From NCBI GenBank assembly GCA_963851095.1, contig CAWKOX010000033.1, positions 62,001 to 126,000 of the forward strand: a DNA stretch of 64,000 nt. Direction: 5' to 3'. The stretch comes from Oleispira sp963851095 (GTDB taxonomy: Bacteria > Pseudomonadota > Gammaproteobacteria > Pseudomonadales > Oceanobacteraceae). A program made the translations under genes and the position numbers. Numbering within the stretch: the stretch's first letter is position 1; each line of letters opens with the position of its first letter. Below, piece by piece: positions 8,878 to 16,250 of the stretch. The notes beneath the pieces are model-generated. The model was not told where the DNA came from and made no database searches. It saw nothing but the letters and a program-made list of their open reading frames with translations.

Positions 8878-9150
8878 TTGTACTTTAGCCGCTTGATCAT
8901 TCACATGGTCAAGCGCTCCTGCGATATATCCTGGTTCGGTTTGTGAAAATTCTGAGCCGATCAATCCCAAGTTTAATCTGTTTAATTCTGCTTTGAATCT
9001 CGCTTGATCAAAGTGCGCATGTTGTGATGGTTCATTGATGTCGACGTTTGTGGATATGTTTTCATTGTTAGTCAGAAAGAACGTAGGCGTTAATTTGCAA
9101 GCGCGTGGTGGTGATTCTACTAACTGGGTAGGGATAAATACGCTAAAATA
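8863..9150 (-). pseudogene. Start-less open stretch of 96 codons, probable gene remnant
   Basis: The minus strand is open from an in-frame TGA (9151-9153) down to TAA (8863-8865). It has no ATG, GTG or TTG start in its first two thirds. The downstream translation looks protein-like: HAHFDQARFKAELNRLN, then IGSEFSQTEPGYIAGALDH and a basic end. It fills the otherwise empty 415-base gap before speB. I do not recognise the family. It is either the 3' end of a lost gene or a chance opening; its amino-acid balance makes a remnant slightly more likely. Confidence 0.3.
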
Positions 9151-9221
9151 TCAGTTCACAAAGTTGCTTTATTCATCGACGATCGATGGTTTGGCGCATA
9201 CAGATTTAAAAGAGATATACG

Positions 9222-10109
9222 ATGGAAGAATTTGATCAGTTAGCCGCGCCTGGTTATCCCATTTTTTTAGGCTCTGAATTTGAGCATCCGAAAAAAGAAG
9301 ACGCGCGTTTTCATGTCTTGCCGATTCCGTATGAAGAGTCTGTTTCTTATGGGGGCGGTACAGGTTTAGGCCCAGCAAAGATTTTAGAAGCTTCATGGCA
9401 GCTAGAAACTTGGGATGGCAAAAGTACTCCAAGTGATCAAGGTATCTATACTCATCCGCCGGTTGATATGACGGGCGATGCCGAGACGGTTGTTAATAAC
9501 ATTGCCCGCGATACTCAGGCCATTGTTGAAGCTGGGGGTTTTCCGATTGGTTTAGGCGGAGAGCACACCGTCACCTATGGCATCATCAAGGGTTTATTGG
9601 CGGCAGGCGTAACTGACTTCGGTGTTGTGCAAATTGATGCGCACGCCGACTTACGTGAAGCCTATGAAGGTAATCCTTATAGTCATGCTTCGGTCATGAA
9701 GCGTGTTGTTGACGAAGGTATTCCTCTTTTTCAATTAGGCATTCGTGCTTTTTGCCAAGAAGAAGTTGAAATTCGTAAACAGCATGGTGTTTATCATCTA
9801 GATGCAGAAGAGCTGGTACCGAATAATGTGTGCAGCTTTGACTTGCCAGAAGACTTTCCGAAAAATGTATTCTTCACACTAGATATCGATGGTATGGACC
9901 CGTCTGTTTTCCCGTCTACGGGCACACCGGTTCCGGGTGGTTTGGCTTGGTATCAAACACTGTCTTTATTTGAGTCTGTGGCAAAACAGCGCAATATCAT
10001 CGGTTTTGATATCACTGAGTTTGCTCCGATTGAAGGTTTTCATTGTTATGAGTTTTCGGCGGCGGTACTGACGTATAAAATGATGGGAATTGTTGAGAGA
10101 AATACTTAG
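9222..10109 (+). CDS. speB: Agmatinase
   Basis: A 295-residue ureohydrolase that splits agmatine into putrescine and urea. It has the full binuclear Mn site: GGEHT, DAHADLR with the downstream SHAS, and DIDGMDPSVFPSTGTPVPGG. The last block, with its GTPVPGG, is characteristic of agmatinase rather than arginase. Length is normal (about 290-310). Start ATG follows AAAGAGATATACG. It completes the route begun by speA but is a separate unit, ended by a strong terminator. A guanidinobutyrase of the same family is the main alternative; the speA/nspC context favours agmatinase. Confidence 0.92.
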   Translation: MEEFDQLAAPGYPIFLGSEFEHPKKEDARFHVLPIPYEESVSYGGGTGLGPAKILEASWQLETWDGKSTPSDQGIYTHPPVDMTGDAETVVNNIARDTQAIVEAGGFPIGLGGEHTVTYGIIKGLLAAGVTDFGVVQIDAHADLREAYEGNPYSHASVMKRVVDEGIPLFQLGIRAFCQEEVEIRKQHGVYHLDAEELVPNNVCSFDLPEDFPKNVFFTLDIDGMDPSVFPSTGTPVPGGLAWYQTLSLFESVAKQRNIIGFDITEFAPIEGFHCYEFSAAVLTYKMMGIVERNT

Positions 10110-10135
10110 GCGCATTTGTTGGTTGTTTGTCTAAA

Positions 10136-10179
10136 CACAAAAAAGCCCTGATCATAATAATGATCAGGGCTTTTTTGTG
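10136..10179. terminator. Strong bidirectional terminator between speB and the MscS gene
   Basis: CACAAAAAAGCCCTGATCA pairs perfectly with TGATCAGGGCTTTTTTGTG around a 6-base loop, with A and T runs on both sides. It can end both the rightward speB and the leftward MscS transcripts. Confidence 0.9.
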
Positions 10180-10254
10180 CACACGGTTTAAATTGAGTAA
10201 GGTTGCGTACTAAATTTAAACCGTCTGTTTTTGAGCGTTCTATTTCTGAACTTT

Positions 10255-11088
10255 CTATTTCTGAACATGTACATCCATTTGTGGGAACGGAATAGAGATG
10301 TTGTTCTCGTCTAAAGCAAGCTTGATGCTTTCCGTTAGTTCAAAGTACACATCCCAATATTCAGGGGTTTTCGCCCAAGTACGAACAACAAAGTTAACAG
10401 AAGAATCGGCTAACTCTAATACGGCAATCTTATAGCCTTCGTCATGCAATACTTTTTCGTTGGCTTCAACGGTTTTGGTTAACAGTGCTTTAACGTCTGG
10501 AAGGTACGCTTCGTAGCTCACACCAATTTTAAGGTCTACACGACGCATTGGCTTACGAGAATAGTTAACAATGCTGTCGTCCATAATGGCAGAGTTTGGA
10601 ATGATAACGACTTTATTGTCGGGAGTTTTTAGCTGAGTCGCAAAAATTTGAATATCTTCAACCGTTCCGGCTTTACCACCGGCTTCAACATAATCACCCA
10701 GCTTGAATGGGCGGAAGATGATCATTAATACGCCTGACGCAAAGTTAGACAGAGAGCCTTGTAATGCTAGGCCAACGGCTAGGCCCGCCGCACCAATAAT
10801 AGTGATGAACGACGCGGTCTGAATGCCGATTTGGCTTAGAGCGGCAATAACAACAAACACATACAGTGCGCCGTAGGTTAAATTGTGGACAAAGTTGGCA
10901 ACCGTATCGTCAATGTTGCGAAGTTGTAATGCTTTTGAAATACCTTTGGCAATCGCTTTGGCAATAATACGGCCAATAATGAAAATCGCGAGGGCCGCAA
11001 TGATTTTTAGTGAGTACTCTAAAAAAAGCCCTTGAGATTGCTCAAAAATTTTCTGCAGATCGATACTGCCAAGATCAAAATTTTCCAT
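10255..11088 (-). CDS. mscS: Small-conductance mechanosensitive channel, MscS family
   Basis: A 277-residue inner-membrane channel that opens under membrane tension to release solutes on hypo-osmotic shock. Three N-terminal helices (about residues 24-44, 66-88, 92-125) end in the pore helix AGLAVGLALQGSLSNFASG, the Gly/Ala-rich TM3 signature. The cytoplasmic beta domain follows with FKLGDYVEAGGKAGTVEDI and VVIPNSAIM, then the C-terminal alpha/beta part. Length matches E. coli MscS (286). Single gene; ATG preceded by TTGGAGTAAT. Confidence 0.92.
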   Translation of the reverse strand: MENFDLGSIDLQKIFEQSQGLFLEYSLKIIAALAIFIIGRIIAKAIAKGISKALQLRNIDDTVANFVHNLTYGALYVFVVIAALSQIGIQTASFITIIGAAGLAVGLALQGSLSNFASGVLMIIFRPFKLGDYVEAGGKAGTVEDIQIFATQLKTPDNKVVIIPNSAIMDDSIVNYSRKPMRRVDLKIGVSYEAYLPDVKALLTKTVEANEKVLHDEGYKIAVLELADSSVNFVVRTWAKTPEYWDVYFELTESIKLALDENNISIPFPQMDVHVQK

Positions 11089-11299
11089 TATTACTCCAAA
11101 TAAGTTGGGTTGTCGTTATGATCAATTAAGTTGAATAGACTATTGACTTTAAGTACTTGGGTAAACCCCCTAAACGTAAAATTGGGTAATAATGCGATGA
11201 ATAGAACTAGATGAATAGAATTCATTCTGTTTATGGTGATAGTTCGATAATATGGGAATTAAGCACGTTTCACATAATAATTATGCACAGGAAAATATA

Positions 11300-11959
11300 A
11301 TGAACGTCAGTCAAGCTGTTGAAAGTCGAGTATCTTGCCGTGGTTTTAAAAAAGAGCCTGTTGAGCAGGAAGTCTTGGAAGCCATTTTTTTAAAAGCACA
11401 GCAATCGCCTTCAAACTGTAATGTTCAGCCTTGGAAGGTATTGGTCGTTTCGGGTAAACAAAAAGAAACGCTGAAAAATAAATTGATTCAAACGGTGATG
11501 CAGCAGCAAAAGCCCAACCCTGATTTTAATTGGAATGTTGCTTATACCGGTGAACATCGCGATCGTCAGTTTGGCGCAGCCAATGCGTTATACACAGCGA
11601 TGGATATTGGTCGTGAAGAAAAGCAGAAACGTCAAATGGCGATGTTGCGTAATTGGGCTTTCTTCGATGCGCCACATGTTGCTATTTTCACTATGGACAA
11701 GTATCTCGATATTATGGGGGCAGTCGATATTGGTATTTATGCTCAGACCTTAACTTTGTTATTGAAAGAGCAAGGTATCTCTAGTTGTATGCAAGGGGCG
11801 CTAGGGCAATTCCCAGGACCAATTCGAGAGATGTTTGAGTTGCCAGAAGAACGCGGTGTTTTGTTTGGTATGTCATTTGGTTATGCAGATGAAGATGCCT
11901 TAGTGAATAAAGCTCGTACTGATCGTACAGAATTGAGTGACGCGGTTACTTTTGCTTGA
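11300..11959 (+). CDS. Nitroreductase family protein
   Basis: A 219-residue FMN-dependent nitroreductase-fold enzyme reducing nitroaromatics, quinones or similar compounds with NAD(P)H. It starts MNVSQAVESRVSCRGFKKEPV, matching the family's ESRRSxRxF block; then SPSNCNVQPWKV contributes FMN contacts, and FDAPHVAIFTMD, DIGIYAQTLTLLLKEQGISS and GMSFGYAD close the fold. I place the start at 11300 because AGGAA lies 9 bases upstream; an in-frame ATG at 11252 would add 16 residues with no family similarity. Exact substrate cannot be told. Confidence 0.85.
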   Translation: MNVSQAVESRVSCRGFKKEPVEQEVLEAIFLKAQQSPSNCNVQPWKVLVVSGKQKETLKNKLIQTVMQQQKPNPDFNWNVAYTGEHRDRQFGAANALYTAMDIGREEKQKRQMAMLRNWAFFDAPHVAIFTMDKYLDIMGAVDIGIYAQTLTLLLKEQGISSCMQGALGQFPGPIREMFELPEERGVLFGMSFGYADEDALVNKARTDRTELSDAVTFA

Positions 11960-12005
11960 TATCTAGATACAAGAGACTTATGGGTTAGTAAGCATCAACT
12001 AATAA

Positions 12006-12032
12006 AAGGCTATGCACTTCGGGCATAGCCTT
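12006..12032. terminator. Terminator after the nitroreductase gene
   Basis: AAGGCTATGC (12006-12015) pairs with GCATAGCCTT (12023-12032) around ACTTCGG. It lies between convergent genes and can serve both directions. Confidence 0.75.
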
Positions 12033-12109
12033 AATCTTAAAAGAGGTTTTATTGCACCGTGTTTTTATGAAATAAAAACCTAATGTTGAACTCAATGAAA
12101 GGCTCAAGT

Positions 12110-12919
12110 CTATTGACCCTTTTGAGTAATGATTTTTAATCCATTGGGCTGAAATAGTAAGGTGGTTGGCGCCATCCCGCACATTGCTTTAAAAGTATGG
12201 GTGAAATGAGAGGAGTCGGTAAAACCTGCATTGACGGCCGCTTCTGTTAAGTGTCCACCCGAGGCTATTTTAACACTCGTCATATACAGGCGGTGCCATA
12301 AGCGATAACGGCGCATCGGTACACCCGTTTGCTTTTTAAAGACTTGCACTAAGCGCGGAACGGATAAATTAACAAGAGATGCGAGGTCATCCACCGCGAG
12401 ATTATCATCAGCCGTTTGCTTAATTTTGTCTACCACTTTCGCCACTCGAGTATCGATGGCGTGATTTGGGTAAAGTTGAGAGAAACGGTGTTCAAGTAAA
12501 TCTACCAATAAGCTATAAGCGCTTTCAGAGTCTAATTGTTCTTTTCGTAATTTACTATAAACCTGCTTGAAGTCGCCGTACTGCTTGAGGTTATATAAGG
12601 CTTTGCCTTCTTTATTTTGCATTAAAGCACTCAATCCTGAAAAATCAGCCCCTAAAGGGTCGAGGTTGCAGCTTGCGATAATTGCATCCCCCGTATCAAT
12701 ATTAACCGACAGTCCTGCGGGCAATAACAGGCTTGTGCATTCAACTTTTTTCGATCCATTATCAATATTAAACGATATGTTTTTATCCAGCGAGACCAAT
12801 AACGTCGCGGCTCCTTGCGTTAAATTGAGCGGCTCAAGCAGTGGTCCAATATATAAGGTACGTTTGTCCCATAAGTAGAGTAGAGAAGAGTGTATGTTCT
12901 TCGTTTGGCTGGAAATCAT
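12110..12919 (-). CDS. AraC family transcriptional regulator
   Basis: A 269-residue regulator. The C-terminal 100 residues hold the two helix-turn-helix motifs: VDDLASLVNLSVPRLVQVFKKQTGVPMRRYR and LTEAAVNAGFTDSSHFTHTFKAMCG. The N-terminal half is an unrecognised cupin-like sensing region rich in beta strands. It is divergent from the secreted lipase gene at 13050, with 130 bases between starts, so it may control the lipase-foldase pair; that is inference from position only. Confidence 0.85.
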   Translation of the reverse strand: MISSQTKNIHSSLLYLWDKRTLYIGPLLEPLNLTQGAATLLVSLDKNISFNIDNGSKKVECTSLLLPAGLSVNIDTGDAIIASCNLDPLGADFSGLSALMQNKEGKALYNLKQYGDFKQVYSKLRKEQLDSESAYSLLVDLLEHRFSQLYPNHAIDTRVAKVVDKIKQTADDNLAVDDLASLVNLSVPRLVQVFKKQTGVPMRRYRLWHRLYMTSVKIASGGHLTEAAVNAGFTDSSHFTHTFKAMCGMAPTTLLFQPNGLKIITQKGQ

Positions 12920-13049
12920 GTTGTGAATCTATTTTTGTAGTTGGTTTTAAAAGGTAACAACATTCATCAAATCGTACAAGTTAGATAAAAAATCTAGGTC
13001 TAGGCTGCAGTTGCACTTTTTACTAATAAAAATAAATTAAAGGTCGACT

Positions 13050-14003
13050 ATGAAAAAATTACTGATTGCAGCGATTGCTGCTATGACTCTTTCTGTTCCA
13101 ACTCAAGCAGGTTGGTTCAGCAATTACTTTAAATATACCAAAACAAAACACCCGATTGTTTTAGTTCCAGGCATCTTTGCATTTGATTCGATAGCGGGAA
13201 TTGATTATTGGTATCAAATACCGTCAGCGATTGAATCTCGCGGTGGACAAGTATTTATCCCTAAAATTAATGCCTTCGACAGTTCACCTGAACGCGGCGA
13301 AGCGTTAATCGCTCAGCTAGAAGAGATCAAAGCCACTTCTGGTGGTCGCATTAATAAGTTTAATTTAATGGGCCATAGCCAGGGTGGTATGACGTCTCGA
13401 TATGTGATGTCTGTACGTCCAGACCTTGTTGCGTCTGTAACGACTATGGCGACACCTCATACGGGTTCTCCGGTTGCTGAATTGACGACTAAGTTTGCGC
13501 CAGAAGGAACAGGACAGGCTGGATTAGTTGCATCAGTAGGAAATGCGGTGGGTAACGTGGTTAATCTTTTATCTGATAATCGTGCTAGTGAATCTGATCT
13601 TTATGCAATGCTAAACGAATTTAATGAAGCGGGCTCAGCTAGCTTTAATTCTCGTTACCCCTTAGGTCTACCTGCGCAGGAGTGTGGAGAAGGTGCACGT
13701 TCAGTTTCTATTAATGGTCATAATATAAAGCTATTTTCATGGGGCGGAGTTAGAACGATAACGAATATTTTTGATCCATCAGATCTATTGTTTTCGATTA
13801 CCTCTCTTGCTTTTTCGGGCGCAGCCAGTGATGGCGTGACTGGAAAGTGCGCCAATCATTTTGGCCGAGTATTACGTGATGATTATCTAATGAACCACAT
13901 TGATATTAATAATCATGTATTGGGTCTTGTTTCTATTTTTGATACTAATCCAAAAACAGTATTCAAGAATCATGCGAACCGTTTAAAAAATATGGGGTTG
14001 TAA
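13050..14003 (+). CDS. lip: Secreted triacylglycerol lipase (family I.1/I.2)
   Basis: A 317-residue alpha/beta hydrolase. Residues 1-20 are a signal peptide ending TQA-GW. The oxyanion block is VLVPGIF, the nucleophile S110 lies in GHSQGG, the acid is D261 in SDGVTG and the base is H283 in LMNHID, in the spacing of Pseudomonas lipases. C212 and C267 are placed for the usual single disulphide. Such lipases leave the cell by type II secretion after folding by a dedicated membrane foldase, and the next gene is that foldase. It acts on long-chain triglycerides. Ribosome site AAAGGTC; start is clear. Confidence 0.93.
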   Translation: MKKLLIAAIAAMTLSVPTQAGWFSNYFKYTKTKHPIVLVPGIFAFDSIAGIDYWYQIPSAIESRGGQVFIPKINAFDSSPERGEALIAQLEEIKATSGGRINKFNLMGHSQGGMTSRYVMSVRPDLVASVTTMATPHTGSPVAELTTKFAPEGTGQAGLVASVGNAVGNVVNLLSDNRASESDLYAMLNEFNEAGSASFNSRYPLGLPAQECGEGARSVSINGHNIKLFSWGGVRTITNIFDPSDLLFSITSLAFSGAASDGVTGKCANHFGRVLRDDYLMNHIDINNHVLGLVSIFDTNPKTVFKNHANRLKNMGL

Positions 14004-14013
14004 GCGGATAATA

Positions 14014-14035
14014 ATTTAGCGGTTAACCGCTAAAT
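14014..14035 (+). terminator. 22-bp perfect palindrome after the lipase gene
   Basis: ATTTAGCGGTT is followed by its exact inverse complement. It is 10 bases after the lipase stop codon. It probably attenuates read-through into the foldase gene so that less foldase than lipase is made; no T-run follows. Confidence 0.5.
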
Positions 14036-14059
14036 AACTATTGTTTTATGTTCTTACTT

Positions 14060-14119
14060 TGGTTTATCGGTTTTGTAATAATAAAAGTGATTACTTTTAT
14101 ATTCTCTATCGATAAACCA
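14060..14119 (+). promoter_or_regulatory. Nested inverted repeats upstream of the foldase gene
   Basis: TGGTTTATCG (14060-14069) pairs with CGATAAACCA (14110-14119). Inside it, ATAAAAGT (14081-14088) pairs with ACTTTTAT (14093-14100). The RNA could form a long two-part stem ending 26 bases before the foldase ATG. It may control translation or processing of the dicistronic transcript. Confidence 0.45.
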
Positions 14120-14145
14120 TTTCATATTTATTAAAGGTTCTATGC

Positions 14146-15192
14146 ATGAATTACAAGTTACTAATGATGGGCGTTTTTTCTGTTGTATGCGTTACTTATT
14201 TTTTCTCGGAAAATAGCCATACAAACGGAAATATTGAATTACAAAAGCCATTGATGAATAGCAAGTTTCAGCCGCTATTGACCAGTAACTTACGAGCTTT
14301 TGATAAAGCGACAGACAATATTCAATCAGAAAGTTCAGCGTTACCAGTATTAGGAAGCTCAATCCCAAAAAGCTTAGAAGGCATCGACTTAGATATTGCT
14401 TTACCTTTAGATAGTCAGGGCAACTTAATTATAGGTATGGAATTAAAAGATCTATTTGAAATCTATTTATCTGCAATGGGTGAAGAGGAATTAGAGGATA
14501 TCTTATTAAGAATTCAAAAAGCGCTAGCAGTGCAGTTATCGTCACCGGCTTTAGAGCAAGGTTACGATGCGTTAAAACGATTCATTGATTATAAAATAGA
14601 ACTAGCGAATCTAGAGCAAAATGAGCCTATCGTAGACCAGAGCACTGATGGAAAATTAAACTTAGATAATATTCGCCGTCAAAAAGAGATACTCGCGAGT
14701 ATTCAAGATGAATATTTCACGCCGCTTGAACGTGAAGCATTATTTGCGCAAGAAACAGAATACGATGAATTCATGATGACACATCTATCGATTCAAGAAG
14801 ATGACACATTAAGCCTTCAAGAAAAACAACAGCAAGTAGAAGCATTAGAAGCGACCTTACCGGAAGATGTTAAACAGGTTCGCGAAACTGCGATGGCACC
14901 CGCAAAAGTTTACCAGCAAGCACAAACAATGAGGGCCGAAGGTAAGACAGAATCAGAGATTCATCAAATGCGCTCACAAGTGCTAGGAGAGGAGGCAGCA
15001 ACCGCTTTAGCCGAGTTGGATCTGCAGCGAGCCCAGTGGCAGCAGCGTTTAGACGCGTTTAAAGAGCAGCAGCAGTCTATTTCATCCTCAGGCTTAAGCT
15101 TGGAAGATCAGCAAACCGAATTAGAAGCGGTAATAAGCAGAGATTTCAACGGCACAGAGTCGATAAGAGTGCGAGCATTGACGGGCTTATAA
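14146..15192 (+). CDS. lif: Lipase-specific foldase (lipase chaperone)
   Basis: A 348-residue steric chaperone anchored by one N-terminal helix (about residues 4-20), with a long helical periplasmic body that wraps the lipase. The block SLEGIDLDIALPLDSQG..LIIG aligns with the family's SLxGTxxDG..D..G region. The family motif RxxFDY(F/C)LSAxGE reads KDLFEIYLSAMGEE here, so Arg, Asp and Tyr are changed to Lys, Glu and Ile. The C-terminal helices are Gln/Glu-rich (LSLQEKQQQVEALEATLPED). Length fits the family (about 340). It follows its lipase by 142 bases. The ribosome site is AAAGGTTC. Call is secure from synteny plus the helical pattern. Confidence 0.88.
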   Translation: MNYKLLMMGVFSVVCVTYFFSENSHTNGNIELQKPLMNSKFQPLLTSNLRAFDKATDNIQSESSALPVLGSSIPKSLEGIDLDIALPLDSQGNLIIGMELKDLFEIYLSAMGEEELEDILLRIQKALAVQLSSPALEQGYDALKRFIDYKIELANLEQNEPIVDQSTDGKLNLDNIRRQKEILASIQDEYFTPLEREALFAQETEYDEFMMTHLSIQEDDTLSLQEKQQQVEALEATLPEDVKQVRETAMAPAKVYQQAQTMRAEGKTESEIHQMRSQVLGEEAATALAELDLQRAQWQQRLDAFKEQQQSISSSGLSLEDQQTELEAVISRDFNGTESIRVRALTGL

Positions 15193-15281
15193 GGTTTTTG
15201 CAATCACGATTAATCTGCATTATATTTACAGTGTATATTTAAAGCCGTAAAGAATGCGGCGCCACTGTAGAGACTGCCGCA

Positions 15282-16148
15282 ATGACATCAGAACACGTGA
15301 AATTACCCGATTATAAAAGCTTTACTGTCACTCTTGATCAAAAGATCGCCCATGTTCAGTTTTCTCGCCCAGAAGCGATGAATTCTATGAATAAGGACTT
15401 TTGGGTTGAGCTACCACAATGCATGCGTGATATAGAATGCCAAACCGATGCCAGAGTTATCGTTATCTCATCAACAGGCAAGCACTTCTCTGCTGGCATG
15501 GATTTGGGCGTTTTTAGTGACTCATCCACGATGCCACAGTCAAAAGACCCTTCGCGTATGGCAGAAGGCCTTCGCCGCTTAGTATTACAACTGCAAGCAA
15601 CGTTAAGTTCATTGGAAGAAATCCGCTTACCGGTTCTTACCGCAATTCAAGGTGGTTGCATCGGTGGAGCACTCGACCTAGTGTGCGCGGCAGACAGCCG
15701 TTATTGCACCGCTGATGCCTACTTCACCATTAAAGAAACAGAATTGGGTATGACCGCTGATGTGGGTACATTACAACGTCTGCCTAAATTGATACCTGCA
15801 GGCATCGTAAAAGAGCTCGCCTTTACGGGTCGTAAATTTACCGCACAAGAAGCTCAGCAGTTTGGTTTAGTGAATCGTGTATACGATGATCAAGAAAGTA
15901 TGTTGGCAGGTGTTATGGAAATCGCTGCGCAGATTGCTGCGAACTCTCCATTGGCTGTTACGGGCTGCAAAGAAATGTTGAACTACAGCCGTGATCACAG
16001 CGTAGAAGATAGTTTGAAGTACATGGCAACGTGGCAAGCAGGTATGTTCCGCCCGAACGACATGATGAAAACCTTCCAAGCCAAAGCGATGAAAACTCAG
16101 CCTGAGTATGATGATTTGTTACCCATTAAAGGATTGTTTGAGAAGTAG
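15282..16148 (+). CDS. Delta3,5-delta2,4-dienoyl-CoA isomerase-like crotonase
   Basis: A 288-residue member of the enoyl-CoA hydratase/isomerase family. The oxyanion-hole blocks are KHFSAGMDLGVF and IQGGCIGGALDLVCAAD. The acidic residues lie in IKETELGMTADVGTLQRLP; an Asp just before VGTLQRLP marks the dienoyl-CoA isomerases (ECH1 type) rather than plain hydratases. It would shift double bonds during beta-oxidation of unsaturated fatty acids, which fits a lipase producer. Expression unit appears to be single; the start ATG is close to CTGTAGAGAC, with only weak ribosome-site similarity. Confidence 0.82.
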   Translation: MTSEHVKLPDYKSFTVTLDQKIAHVQFSRPEAMNSMNKDFWVELPQCMRDIECQTDARVIVISSTGKHFSAGMDLGVFSDSSTMPQSKDPSRMAEGLRRLVLQLQATLSSLEEIRLPVLTAIQGGCIGGALDLVCAADSRYCTADAYFTIKETELGMTADVGTLQRLPKLIPAGIVKELAFTGRKFTAQEAQQFGLVNRVYDDQESMLAGVMEIAAQIAANSPLAVTGCKEMLNYSRDHSVEDSLKYMATWQAGMFRPNDMMKTFQAKAMKTQPEYDDLLPIKGLFEK

Positions 16149-16250
16149 TCCGCAAATAAGCGAGTTCTTACATGTCAATTCATTCACTGCATTGACCTTG
16201 CTGGGGCTCGCTATATGATGCTTTATCAATAACATAACTACGATAAAAGC

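Noticed and set aside
9035..9235. Plus-strand open frame before speB
   Set aside because: No ribosome site or family pattern, and it overlaps the more protein-like minus stretch and the speB start.
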